From the NCBI GenBank assembly GCA_008933995.1, contig WARS01000016.1, positions 13,081,348 through 13,145,347 on the forward strand: DNA of 64,000 nt, read 5' to 3'. The notes beneath the pieces are model-generated. The model did not search any database. It saw only the letters and a list, made by a program, of their open reading frames with translations, and had not been told where the DNA came from. The stretch comes from Datnioides undecimradiatus (taxonomy: Eukaryota; Chordata; Actinopteri; Lobotiformes; Datnioididae). The position numbers and the translations under genes are program-made. Below, piece by piece: positions 40,186 through 50,380 of the stretch. Positions within the stretch are counted from its first letter, which is position 1. Every line of letters begins with the position of its first letter.

Positions 40186-40791
40186 ATGTTTTTTGCTGTG
40201 TGTTCAATTGCTCTCCTCTGTTTGGTGTGTGTGAGCCATTCAGCTCCTCTGGCCTGTGAAGACTTGGTCCGTCCTTTGGATCAACTGAATCCTCGTCATT
40301 TGGAGGGAAGATGGGCTTTGGTTGCAGGCAGTCTGAGCAATCTGCAGTACTTGGAACGATTCAAACAAAGAGACAGTGCCGCTGTAAACTTCTCCAGCAG
40401 CCACAATGACACTAAGATTTCCTACACTCGCGGCATCCGACTAGATAACAAGTGCCAGTTTAACTCCTACAACATCTCCCTGGAAGGCAGCAGCTTCACC
40501 TATGATGGGACAGATAGAAGCAACTTGAGCGCAAACTTTGTCCATACATCCTGCCATGACTGTTTGCTGATGCGCATGAATGTGGGGTCAGGAAAGCGGC
40601 AGCATCTTTACCTGTTTAGCAGGAGGAGGCAGCTGGAGCAGAGTGAGATTGAGGAGTTTAAAGCTCAGGTGGAGTGTCTGAACATGCCTCCACCTGCTCT
40701 GATGGATCCCACCAAGGAGCTTTGTCCAGGAGAGACGGACAGTGATCCTGAAGCTAAAACTGAAGAGAAAACAGAGGGTCAAAAAAACTGA
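40186..40791 (+). CDS. Secreted lipocalin-like protein B (201 aa)
   Basis: Paralogue of A with the same likely role as a secreted ligand carrier. The frame is open upstream to 40153, but I start at ATG 40186 because its MFFAVCSIALLCLVCVSHSA signal peptide aligns with the other copies. It keeps GRW (G-x-W motif), Cys in ACED, DNKC, SCHDC, VEC and ELCP (six, probably three disulfides), and glycosylation sites NFS, NDT, NIS and NLS. The tail after ELCP is short and Glu/Lys-rich. The central barrel (about residues 60-115) differs strongly from A although the first 77 coding bases differ at only two positions. Intronless. AATAAA is at 40877-40882. Confidence 0.87.
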   Translation: MFFAVCSIALLCLVCVSHSAPLACEDLVRPLDQLNPRHLEGRWALVAGSLSNLQYLERFKQRDSAAVNFSSSHNDTKISYTRGIRLDNKCQFNSYNISLEGSSFTYDGTDRSNLSANFVHTSCHDCLLMRMNVGSGKRQHLYLFSRRRQLEQSEIEEFKAQVECLNMPPPALMDPTKELCPGETDSDPEAKTEEKTEGQKN

Positions 40792-40882
40792 CAGACTAAA
40801 AAAAATGATGATCCTCATAGTGATGATGAATTGTACACATGTACTTACCTTTTTTCTTTCATCACACCTGTACTAAAATAAA

Positions 40883-42720
40883 CATTTTAACTGTTTTCCT
40901 CATTTGAACATACTGGTATTGGAATGGTATTTTTACTCTCACCCAATGCGATGCTGTGCTTATTAGTTTTTAAGAGGCATGCTGTACATCACATAACTGA
41001 GCAACACAAAAGGATAATAGTGCAGAAATTTTATTCTCCATTAGAGTCCTCCACCACAGAAAGGCAAATATTTTATTTATATTGATATTGCTTTTGCTTG
41101 CAACTGACAACTTGAATTGGACCTGTGAATAAATCTGGTGAATGTGTGGTACCAAGAGCAGGACCAAGACACAGAGGAGTTAACATACAAAGACAGTATA
41201 ATTTACTTGGGTTTGGTTGAGAATAGAATTTCAGAGGTTGTCAATTAGCCACAGCCCCAGGCAAGGGGCAAGGCTGAATGTTGCAGCATAACTGTGGAGC
41301 ACACAATCTGACAAAGTGGAGGGATGTTAATAAACAGGTGTCTATACAAATATTATATTTTCAATTATCTGTTTACTGACCCCTGTCCCCATCAGTAACT
41401 CTAGCTTCTTTTCTATGCTTGCACAGCAGCATAACCTTGCAAAAATTTTTCAATTTCAGGCATTGGTAAATAGGAGCAAGATTAAATTAATAAATTTTGG
41501 CTGAAAACTGTTCTTTACTGCTTTTTTCCACAGCTGGAGCAAGATAGAATGAGCTAATGCTAATTCTGCTCTGTGTGTTTGTGGACAATTCCCTCTCCAG
41601 TTGACCTCTTATATATATATATCTTATATCTATCTATCTATATATTTATCTCTCTCTCTATATATATATATATATGTAATAAGAAATATAAATGACATAG
41701 AAATACAGCAATATTGCTTCTGTGTTAGACATGTGAGCTGCTATTACTAAACTGATATGCTAATAACTTAGATCCCATGCAATTATAGTGAATATTTGTG
41801 GCCTGAACAGTTGAAATATAACCTGTAACCCAGCATAATAATGTAGTTGTGCAGCTAATGACATGCCTTCTGCCACTGGAAATGATAAATACGTAGGTTA
41901 CTTCTCTAGTTGACAGTTATGCTCACATTTGCAGCTAACAATAGAGAAGTTAAGCACAATTTTGCTGTTTGGTATGGGTTTTGGAGTGGTGAAACACAAC
42001 CACCCACTAAAACTCTTTACATAGCCAACTGTATGTCTCTCATTAGAGCCTCATGCTGCTAAGCGACAATTACACAATCAAAGTTTGGGGAGTTTGAAAA
42101 ATCATCAGTTGGTTGCCAGCAGTGGCAAGAAGCACCAGACACTTCATTTAGCCAGTGAGACATGCAGCAAATAGCAGTCGAACCTGCTGAAATCTTCAGC
42201 CAATGAGTACACTTGATTTTTCTACAAACAGCTCCAAAATATTATTTATTATATTTTTTATTTCTTGGTGTTAACAAAACCTTTTTAAAGCTTGTTTACA
42301 ATCAATTGCATACTGTCAATACAGTGAGGGAGCAATAGGAAGTATTTTGATGAAAATTTTATTCTATATTCTTACTGTACCATACACTAAACAGAAATAT
42401 CAAGACAAAAAGAATGTGAGCTATTTTTTATTAACAGATTTTAATAATGAATCTTTAGAGAGAGCTATGTGTTATTTAAATATGATATTTATGAAATCCT
42501 TAAAAGCAGCAGCAGTTAACATTACAATGTATAGTCTCTACCTCTACTACAGTGGACACAATTAAAGATTTTCATTAGAAGTAAAAATACAGAAATATTG
42601 GTTTTGATGCATGCGATTAACACAGCAAACTCACGTTTCCACAGATAAAAGAGAGTAAACAAGTACACCTCCAGTGTACACAATCAGTACATAACAATCA
42701 GTACATAAAACATTCATCTG
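40883..42720. other. Spacer between lipocalins B and C
   Basis: No gene seen. A (TA)n/(CT)n compound microsatellite lies at 41609-41676. Parts resemble decayed repeat sequence but I could not define an element. Confidence 0.6.
41609..41676. repeat. (TA)n/(TATC)n/(CT)n compound microsatellite
   Basis: Alternating TA, TATC and CT units in the B-C spacer. Confidence 0.9.
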
Positions 42721-42814
42721 TTTCTCAATCGCTAAAACCCACGTGTGGAAAGGGGACTCTGATCTCTGGTATTTTCTGTATTGTGAAACTGGAAGACTCA
42801 AAAAATCTATTAAA
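42721..42814 (+). promoter_or_regulatory. Promoter module of lipocalin C
   Basis: TTTCTCAAT, TATTGTGAAAC and a TATA-like CTATTAAACCAG occur at spacings matching modules A and B. The first element is mismatched at one base. A CAGTACATAA direct repeat lies just upstream at about 42685-42709. Confidence 0.5.
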
Positions 42815-42879
42815 CCAGAAAAACAACCATGCAGTGTGGATACTTCAGACAGGCTGCTGAGATGTCAACATTCACAGAT

Positions 42880-43473
42880 ATGTTTCCACTGTGTACCATT
42901 GTTCTCCTCTGCTTGGCGTCACTGGGCCATTCAGCGTCTTTAACCTGTGAAGACTTGGTCCGGCCTTTGGATCAAATTGATCTTCATCATTTGGAGGGCC
43001 AACGGACTTTAGTTGCAGCCAGTCTGAGCCACCTGCCATTCATGGAGCGTTTAGGACGTAGAGAAAGTGCTACTATAAACTTTTCTGCCAACACCAGTGG
43101 AACCAACATCTTCATGAGTCGAAGCATGCGTTTAGATAACAAGTGCCACTATGTATCATACAACATCTCACTGGCAGGCGTCACCTTTACGTTCGACAAT
43201 GGCAACGTCACCACAACCTTCACCCATACATCTTGTCATGACTGCATACTGCTGAGCTTTGATGTTGAATCAGGAAAGCGGCAGCATTTTTACCTGTTCA
43301 GCAGAAGACGTGAGCTGGAGCAGAAGGAGTTAGAGGAGTTCAGAGCTCAGGTGGAGTGTCTGAAGATGCCTCCACCAGTTGTGATGGACCCCACCAAGGA
43401 GCTTTGTCCAGAGGAGATGACCAAAAGTCCTGAAGATCAAACTGAAGAGAAAACAGAAGAGCAAAAGGCTTAA
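42880..43473 (+). CDS. Secreted lipocalin-like protein C (197 aa), hallmark Trp lost
   Basis: Paralogue in the array. ATG 42880 gives the signal peptide MFPLCTIVLLCLASLGHSA aligned with its neighbours. In-frame ATGs at 42829 and 42862 would add N-terminal residues ahead of it. The conserved Cys pattern (TCED, DNKC, SCHDC, VEC, ELCP) and NFS, NTS, NIS and NVT glycosylation sites are kept. The G-x-W motif reads G-Q-R: the Trp codon TGG is CGG at 43003-43005 (residue 42). That Trp packs at the base of the barrel in nearly all lipocalins, so stability or ligand pocket may be changed. Otherwise the frame is clean to TAA, arguing for a functional gene. ATTAAA at 43551-43556 is a possible polyadenylation signal. 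Confidence 0.83.
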   Translation: MFPLCTIVLLCLASLGHSASLTCEDLVRPLDQIDLHHLEGQRTLVAASLSHLPFMERLGRRESATINFSANTSGTNIFMSRSMRLDNKCHYVSYNISLAGVTFTFDNGNVTTTFTHTSCHDCILLSFDVESGKRQHFYLFSRRRELEQKELEEFRAQVECLKMPPPVVMDPTKELCPEEMTKSPEDQTEEKTEEQKA

Positions 43474-43556
43474 ACTTGTTTTAAAATTAAGCTTGTTTTA
43501 AAATTTAAAGCACACGCAATGTAGTGCAAACATTGTAATTTGAATGTCAGATTAAA

Positions 43557-44725
43557 ACAGCATGCTCATGGTCATAAATTATTTGTCTGGTATTTTGTAA
43601 TTTTCATAATTCAGATATATTCTTTTTGTAGTGAACATAATTTTGAGGGCCATGAAAACAAATTTTTGTATCAGTGTTTCATGTGTTATAAAATGGGCTC
43701 CTACAATTACACAAACATTTCACCTGTGTAGTTTCTGTTTAGGTGAGAGACATGTTGAGAGACATGTTGTGTGCAGATTTACATGTGTTCTTCTCACAAA
43801 TTTGAAGAGAGGTGGAGCTCAGAAAAAAAAATATGAAAAAAATGTGATGTCACATGCTTCCAGGGACCAATCAGGATTCATCGGAATCTGATTACACTGT
43901 GTGGTTGTTTGCTTGTGGAGCAAGCACTATCAGTCAAGTCTGATCATACCATAAGATTAGTTCCATCGAGTGCTAGCTCCTCATAATTAATATCTTAAAG
44001 TGTGTTTTCCAAACAAACTGTGATTGTTGCTCAGGAATATTTAATGGTAAATAGATGTACTTAAAGCGGGAGTGACATTTAAATGCTCTGAATAAAAATC
44101 ATTTTTATTATTGATGAGTTAATGAGTTTACAGTAAAACCTTGTAAGCAATTTTTGAGGTTATCTATAGCTGATTGAGTCACTACTTGTTTGTAGGGGAG
44201 AGTGCCGCCTGACCTGTGTCTCAGTGGGGATCAGTCTAAAGTCCCTCATGCCTCATGCTTGGAGGTATGTTACTTGGACAAAAATAACTTTTAGTATGGA
44301 AAAGAAAACTTGCCACGATGAATTTTAGATTATATCTGGGAAAGTTGTATGTTAAATTTACCTCTAATATAATTCAGTTTGAAGCAGATGAAGAAAGTGT
44401 TTTGTACAAACATAACGTTTGTTGTTTATATTAAAAAGCTTTATTCATATGTTTGTTTAAATGTTGGCAGCAATTTTGTTCAATACTTTCGCAGCATTGT
44501 TTAAGCAAGTTGACCACAAGATACTAACAATATGCGAAGTGGAAATCCCATAGACTCTGTTGGTTTACTTTGACTAAGATTTTAATAAGGCAATCAGTTA
44601 GCAGAATTTATCATCTGTAAATTTGCTGTTTATGAAAACTATTCCAGTGCAAAACTGACCCCCAAATGCAACAGACAATGTAATAAAATAGTAAAAGTAA
44701 AAACAGTATAATAACCTGAACAATA
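43557..44725. other. Spacer between lipocalin C and the pseudogene
   Basis: No gene or clear mobile element seen. No 5' half of the following pseudogene was found here. Confidence 0.55.
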
Positions 44726-44960
44726 ACAGGTGAACCTCACTGTGACCTTCCTCTGTCCAGACTGTGTGGTGATGCACTTCGACACTAAGTCAAAGACACT
44801 CCTGCATTTGTACCTTTTAAGCAGGAAGATGGAGTTGGAGCAGAAGGAGATGGAGGCGTTCAGAGCTCAGGTGGAGTGTTGAACATGCCTCCACCTGCTG
44901 TGATGTACAACTAAAGCTACTGAAGAGCATTGTTCAGACCTGAGGCTAAAACAGTGAAAC
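44726..44960 (+). pseudogene. Lipocalin pseudogene, 3' half only
   Basis: The block resembles the 3' half of the array genes, closest to D (GTGAACCTCAC, CAGACTGTGTGGTG, CAGAGCTCAGGTGGAGTGTTGAACATGCC). It lacks the signal peptide and the first barrel strands. About nine bases that include the first Cys of the SCxDC motif are missing near 44753. A deletion in the VECL segment near 44880 breaks the frame and makes a stop, and the region before the last Cys is further scrambled. AATAAA-type signals follow (45002, 45093). It is a dead, truncated array member. Confidence 0.85.
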
Positions 44961-45158
44961 AAATGGTCTAACATAGTTGTGTTGTATGGTCACACTGGAT
45001 AAATAAATTGTAATGAATTATAAGAGCGTGGTGCAAATGGTAATTTTTGCTGTTATTCTGTATTTTTGCAAAGGCCTGAGGTGACTAACAGCCAATAAAG
45101 GATGCTTTTCTTCAGTTAGCAAGTATATATTTTCATTTAACGAGACATAAAATCTCAA

Positions 45159-45206
<48 letters not shown>

Positions 45207-45702
45207 AAAATTTTATGGATGAATACATCAAATTAATACAAGTAAATTTCACTGCATGAGCTGTTTCAAATGTGGGTTTGTAAAGTAATAATACATTTAA
45301 TAATCAATATTAATAATAATTTCTTCTTGTTATTTATACAGCTTATGTTAACATGTATGTATTAGACTTACTTGATCAATGAATCCCAAAATAGATAAAG
45401 AATATTTAGTGTCAGAATGGTCATCCAATGAATTCATTGATTGTTATTATATTATTAAAAGCCTATTATGAAAGAATGGAAAGTTTTCTTTCAGTTGGCC
45501 AACAAGCAAAGATACACATTGCACATATACTTCAGCACCTGCATGCAAAACATTCCCTGTTTAATATTTTACTTTCAGGTCAAAAAACAAACAAAAACAA
45601 AACATTAAAACTGTTTACTAAATTTTCAATATACTATGTCACTGTTAGTGATTTCACAACAAAATGCAGCAAAAGAAGTGCAACTAAATGTCACAATCAC
45701 AG
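44961..45702. other. Spacer between the pseudogene and lipocalin D
   Basis: No gene supported. Contains a 46-base (GT)n run at 45160-45205 and AT-rich sequence. Confidence 0.6.
45160..45205. repeat. (GT)n microsatellite
   Basis: About 23 perfect GT units. Confidence 0.95.
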
Positions 45703-45790
45703 TTTCACAATCGCAGAATCCACGGGTGCATGAAGGGACTCTGTTCTATGGTGTTTTCAGGGTTATGAAACTAGAGGTTAATTATAAACC
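45703..45790 (+). promoter_or_regulatory. Promoter module of lipocalin D
   Basis: TTTCACAATCGCAGAATCCACGG at 45703 aligns with modules A and B. The second half is diverged (GGTTATGAAAC replaces TATTGTGAAAC), and the TATA-like box TTATAAACCAG lies near 45782. Confidence 0.5.
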
Positions 45791-45878
45791 AGATGATCCT
45801 CTTTAGAATCATCTTGTACAGAGACACACTGCAGTGCAACTGAGTCTAAGTCTACTGTCATATGATTTTAGCATAGAC

Positions 45879-46472
45879 ATGTTTGCTGTGGTCACTATCA
45901 CTCTCTTCTGCTTGGTATCCATGAGCCATTCAGCTCCTCTGGCCTGTGGAGACTCAGTCCGACCTCTAGATCACCTGAATCCACTTCATTTAGAGGGCAG
46001 GTGGGCTTTGGTTGCAGGCAGTTTAAGCAATCCAGCACACCTGGAATTCTTCAAGCAAAGGGACAGCTGCAGCATTAACTTCTCTAATATAAGTGCGAAC
46101 TCTAACATTTTCTACACACCCAGCGTTCGTGTTGGCAGAAAGTGCCACGTACAGACCTACAATGTCTCACTGGATGGCAGCATCCTCACCTTTGATACAC
46201 AGGATCAGGTGAACCTCACCTTGACTTTCCTCTATACGACCTGTCAAGACTGCGTGGTGCTGCGCTTTGACAACGAATCCAAGACACTCATGCGTTTGTT
46301 GCTGTTCAGCAAGAGAAGGGAGCTGGAGCAGAAGGAGATGGAGATGTTCAGAGCACAGGTGGAGTGTTTGAACATGCCTCCACCGGTTGTGATGGATCCT
46401 AATGAGGAACTTTGTCCAGAGCCAAGTTTCAGTGATTCAGCACGTGCTCAGACGCAGGAGAAACAAAACTGA
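45879..46472 (+). CDS. Secreted lipocalin-like protein D (197 aa)
   Basis: Paralogue in the array with an intact frame. ATG 45879 gives a MFAVVTITLFCLVSMSHSA signal peptide aligned with the others; the frame is open upstream only from a non-ATG codon. It has GRW, Cys in ACGD, GRKC, TCQDC, VEC and ELCP, and an extra Cys in RDSCSINF (about residue 63). It is rich in N-glycosylation sites (NFS, NIS, NVS, NLT, NES). Closest relative of the nearby pseudogene. Intronless. AATAAA is at 46696-46701. Role inferred as for A. Confidence 0.86.
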   Translation: MFAVVTITLFCLVSMSHSAPLACGDSVRPLDHLNPLHLEGRWALVAGSLSNPAHLEFFKQRDSCSINFSNISANSNIFYTPSVRVGRKCHVQTYNVSLDGSILTFDTQDQVNLTLTFLYTTCQDCVVLRFDNESKTLMRLLLFSKRRELEQKEMEMFRAQVECLNMPPPVVMDPNEELCPEPSFSDSARAQTQEKQN

Positions 46473-46701
46473 GCAGCTACTTTGGCTCCTAATGGCTTAT
46501 GATTTTGGATCTCATCGAGCAATGTGGAAGTGGAAAACAATGTTTTTTTTCTCATCTCAAAATAATGTTTTAAAATCCATTCCTAAATTTAAAATTAAGA
46601 CAATTGGCTGAGCATTTGCACAAATCTCACAGAAATGGATGTTTTCTATATTCTCTATTATTATATTCCCGCTTTATTGATTGTCACTATGGGTCAATAA
46701 A

Positions 46702-47181
46702 AATCAAAATGTATAATGCATTAATTCAAGAAAACAAACCATGTACGCATTACAAAGACAACTGATTGTTGTTGTTTTCTTATTCTACACCTATTTTGTT
46801 CTTTGCTTGTGGTCAAGACACTTCATCTATTTATCTTTGTATTAAGGGTAAATGCATTAAGTTGGGTAAAGTTCTCTAAAATCTGACAAAGCTCTCTCAA
46901 GGAGGTTGTGTAAAAGTCTATATGATATATGTGTGACATATGATACATGATATAATCTCCAATAAATGTCTTTAAACATTATCCACAATATTTGATATTT
47001 TGGTGCATCATTGTCACTTTTTAGCAGAAATGCCCTAGTATTCACAAATAATTGGTATTTGTAGCCCTAAATCTGTTCACGAATTATAATATAATAATAC
47101 GTACTTTGGTATTTCTTGCATGTGTGTAACCATAACTGTTAGTCCAGTGCAAACATTCCCAAAATAGTCAAACCTCCTTTC
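46702..47181. other. Spacer between lipocalins D and E
   Basis: AT-rich, no gene seen. Confidence 0.6.
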
Positions 47182-47252
47182 ATTGCACAATAATGGAGTG
47201 TACAGCTACAGAGAGGATTGTGTTTACTGATGACATGAAAAGACTATAAAAC
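47182..47252 (+). promoter_or_regulatory. Promoter module of lipocalin E
   Basis: ATTGCACAAT at 47182-47191 is a near-palindromic C/EBP-type site, and a good TATA box, ACTATAAAAC, follows at about 47243-47252. The spacing is about 25 bases shorter than in A-C and F. Confidence 0.55.
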
Positions 47253-47339
47253 AAGCTCCAATCCAGAGAGAAGACATAAAAGCAAATTAAAGGGGTGAAG
47301 AGGTAATATTTACACAGAATAGTATCAATATAGAGAGAC

Positions 47340-47957
47340 ATGTTGGCTTTGTTTTCCATCACTCTTCTCTGCTTGGTTTCTACGAGCCTTTCAGCTCCTC
47401 TGGCCTGTGAAAAATTGGTCCAGCGTTTGGATCGACTGGACCCTCGTCATTTGTTGGGAAGGTGGGCTTTTGTTGCGGGCAGCATCAACCAAGCCCCAAG
47501 ACAGAATAACAGGACACTCAGAACCAGCATGATGCTCCACTTCTCCAATTCCAGTGAATCTTCTGTCTATTTCTACAAGCAGGCCAACCGCCTGGATTAC
47601 AAATGCTACTATTTGTCTTACAACTTCTCTGTAGAAACGTACACCTTTACTGATTATCGGGAAAACTTTGACAACCTCACCACATCCTTCCTCTATACAT
47701 CCTGTCCAGATTGTCTGTTGATACACTGGGTTTTCAAGACAGGGAGGAGGGAGGCGGCAGAGTTGAGTCTTTTCAGCAAGAGAAGAGAGCTGGAGCCGCA
47801 GGAGGTCGAGGAGTTCAGGGCTCAGGTGGAGTGCCTGAACATGCCTCCTCTTACCTTGATGGATCCAACCACAGAGCTCTGTCCAAAAGAGACCATCAGT
47901 GATCCAGCTGCTGAGACTGAAGAGAAAATAGTGGGAGGAAAGGGTATAGAGACTTAA
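47340..47957 (+). CDS. Secreted lipocalin-like protein E (205 aa)
   Basis: Paralogue of the E/F subgroup, marked by ACEKLVQ after the signal peptide (A-C have ACED or TCED and D has ACGD) and by WAFVAGS. ATG 47340 is the first codon of the aligned signal peptide MLALFSITLLCLVSTSLSA. It keeps GRW, the six Cys (ACEK, DYKC, SCPDC, VEC, ELCP) and NRT, NSS, NFS and NLT sites. The C-terminal tail is a little longer than in A-D. A long open minus-strand frame overlaps it but is a shadow of this gene. Intronless. AATAAA is at 48002-48007. Confidence 0.86.
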   Translation: MLALFSITLLCLVSTSLSAPLACEKLVQRLDRLDPRHLLGRWAFVAGSINQAPRQNNRTLRTSMMLHFSNSSESSVYFYKQANRLDYKCYYLSYNFSVETYTFTDYRENFDNLTTSFLYTSCPDCLLIHWVFKTGRREAAELSLFSKRRELEPQEVEEFRAQVECLNMPPLTLMDPTTELCPKETISDPAAETEEKIVGGKGIET

Positions 47958-48315
47958 GTTCTTTGTAAGAGAAGAAAAATTAATTCTTAACATCACTAGT
48001 TAATAAACCATTATATTGTCATTTTCGCACATTAGTACAGATTAAACAGAAACAAAAGTGTTGATTAGTAAGTGGTAGGTTTTGTTGTTTGTTTGTTGTA
48101 TCTTTAAATAAGAGACATGCTAGCTGTTTCCATCTGTTTACAGTTTTTTCGTGCTAAGCTCAGTTCACTACCTGTCATGGTTTAGTAAAGTTTGTTGTGT
48201 TTTGTGCTGTCAGTGTCTGTGTTGTCTAGTGCTTCCTGTTTTATTTTGAAAGTATTAACTTCCCTCTTGTTTCAATTGGCTTGCCCTTCCTCTCGTGTTT
48301 TCCCACACACTTCAA

Positions 48316-49698
48316 TAAATGTGCACACCCTCTTATACCTGGGGATGTGGCTGTGTTCAGAATTAACCAGTCACATTCAAACTGTCAGTGTCAGTACACA
48401 CCTGTCATCATTTAAAGTACCTCCGATTAACCCCAAATAAAGTTGAGCTGTTCTAGTAGGCTTTTCCTGACATTTTCTTAGTGGCATCTTACGGCAAAAG
48501 CCATGGTCCGCAGAGAGCTTCCAAAGCATCAGAGGGATCTTATTGTTAAAAGGTGTCAGTCAGGAGAAGGGTACAAAAGAATTAGATATACCATGGAGCA
48601 CAGTGAAGACAGTCATCATCAAGTGGAGAAAATATGGCGCAGCAGTGACATTACCAAGAACTGAACGTCCCTCCAAAATTGATGCAAAGACGAGAAGAAA
48701 ACTGGTCAGGGAGGCTGCCAAGAGGCCTATAGCAACACTAAAGGAGCTGCAGGAATTTCTGGCAAGTACTGGCTGTGTAGTACATGTGACAACAATCTCC
48801 CGTAATTTTCATATGTCTGGGCTATGGGGTAGGGTGGCAAGATGGAAGCCTTTTCTTACAAAGAAAAACATCCAAGCCCAGCTAAATTTTGTGAAAACAC
48901 ATTTGAAGTCTCCCAAAAACATGTGGGAAAATGTGTTATGGTCTGATGAAACCAGGGTTGAACTTTTTGACCATAATTCCCAAAGGTATGTTTGGCACAA
49001 AAACAACACTGCGCAACACCAAAAGAACACCATACCCAAAGCATGGTGGTGGCAGCATCATGCTTTGGGGCTGTTTTTCTTCAGCTCAAACTGGGACCTT
49101 AGACAAGGTGGAGGGAATTATGAACAGTTCCAAATACCAGTCAATTTGGCACAAAACCTTCAGGCTTCTGCTAGAAAGCTGCAGATGAAGAGGAACTTCA
49201 CGACACCGACCCAAAGCATACATCCAAATCAACAAAAGAATGGCTTCACCGGAAGAAGATTAAAGTTTCGGAATGGCCCAGCCAGAGTCCAGACCTGAAT
49301 CTGATCACTGTTTACAATAAACAAATCCGAAAATCTGTGGGGTGATCTGAAGAGGGCTGTGCACAGGTGATGCCCTCGTACTCTGACAGATCTGGAGAAT
49401 TTTTGCAAGAAGAGTGGGCAAATATTGCCAAGTCAAGATGTGCCATGCTGATAGACTCAAAAAGACTGAGTGCTGTAATAAAATCAAAAGGTGCTTCAAC
49501 AAAGTATTAGTTTAAGGGTGTGCATATTTATGCAACCACATTATTTTAGTTTTTCAGTTTGTTTTTCAACTGAGTTTTACAGGTTATAGGTCACATTAAA
49601 AGTGGAAAAAGTTCTGAAATGATTTATCTTGGTCTCATTTTTTATATCACAAAAACCTGGCATTTTAACATGGGTGTGGTGACTTTTCATATCCACTG
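48316..49698 (+). mobile_element. Tc1/mariner-type transposon, left end truncated
   Basis: The right end reads TTTTCATATCCACTG, so its reverse complement starts CAGTGGATATGAAAA, the usual start of a Tc1-like terminal inverted repeat in fish. It is followed by TA (49699-49700), the expected target site. Internal noncoding sequence and the transposase match the Tc1-like type. No matching inverted repeat is seen at the left, where recognisable element sequence begins near 48316 (GTGCACACCCTC), so the left end is deleted. It sits between lipocalins E and F and is not part of their duplicated unit. Confidence 0.85.
48503..49490 (+). pseudogene. Broken Tc1-like transposase
   Basis: DDE-family cut-and-paste transposase of a Tc1-like element. 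The start at ATG 48503 is in one frame. A frame change near 48575 leads into the main frame (48543-49298), which holds the helix-turn-helix-like DNA-binding region (WSTVKTVIIKWRKYG, RPSKID) and the first catalytic Asp in WSDET. A further frame change near 49040 is needed to read the HGGGSIMLWGCFS segment (frame 48931-49188), and more shifts follow before the DPK and DLN catalytic region. With several frameshifts it cannot make an active enzyme. Confidence 0.88.
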
Positions 49699-49700
49699 TA

Positions 49701-50286
49701 TGACAACCTTTTAAATCCTATCACGTATACTTATTGTACAATTTCAATAAAATGACTCCTGAAGATTCTCATTTTTTCCCATATTATTCTTTGTTGGCAA
49801 GTAAGTAGTTCATACTGTATGGGAGAGACTGCACCCTCTCCTGTACAATAAACGTAAATGTTATTTATATTGACCAGGGTTTCTTTCCCTTCTGTGTCAT
49901 TGTCTAAGCACCAGATTTGTGTGCTTGAAATAAGAATACTGACATATCTTTGATAAACCATTCTCCAAAGTTTAAATATGAGCTCATCCTGTATTTGTGC
50001 CACATGGGGAAAGAACAGAGAGCCTTTGAATGTTATCAACAGAATCCACTGCCTGAGGTGACATCTGCATGCTCTTACTTGACTCTAGATTCTACAATTA
50101 TCCATAAGTTATGAACATGTATAAAAATGTCTACTGTATGAATTTTTGCCATCCCTCTACAATTTGTGCAAACAAAGACAAGGTCTTCCATAAATTAACT
50201 AAATAAATAAATAACCAACAACAGCATTTCAAGTGGGAGAGAAGCACAAAACAAATCAACTAATACTCACTTACTAACTTTCCTCT
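49701..50286. other. Spacer between the Tc1 copy and lipocalin F
   Basis: No gene seen. Confidence 0.6.
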
Positions 50287-50380
50287 ATTGCACAATAATT
50301 AAATCCACATGTAGATAAGGGAACGTGTGGACCTGTACTATGTTGCAAGACTGGACATTCTTGAAATTTGGCCTATAAAA
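50287..50380 (+). promoter_or_regulatory. Promoter module of lipocalin F
   Basis: ATTGCACAAT at 50287-50296 followed by AATTAAATCCACATG, then TATA box GCCTATAAAAC at about 50371-50381. The roughly 86-base spacing matches modules A-C. Confidence 0.55.

Noticed and set aside
47391..47996. A 201-codon open minus-strand frame antisense to lipocalin E
   Set aside because: It is the antisense shadow of a conserved gene. It has no recognisable domain or signal peptide, and the antisense strand of the paralogues is not similarly open over its length.
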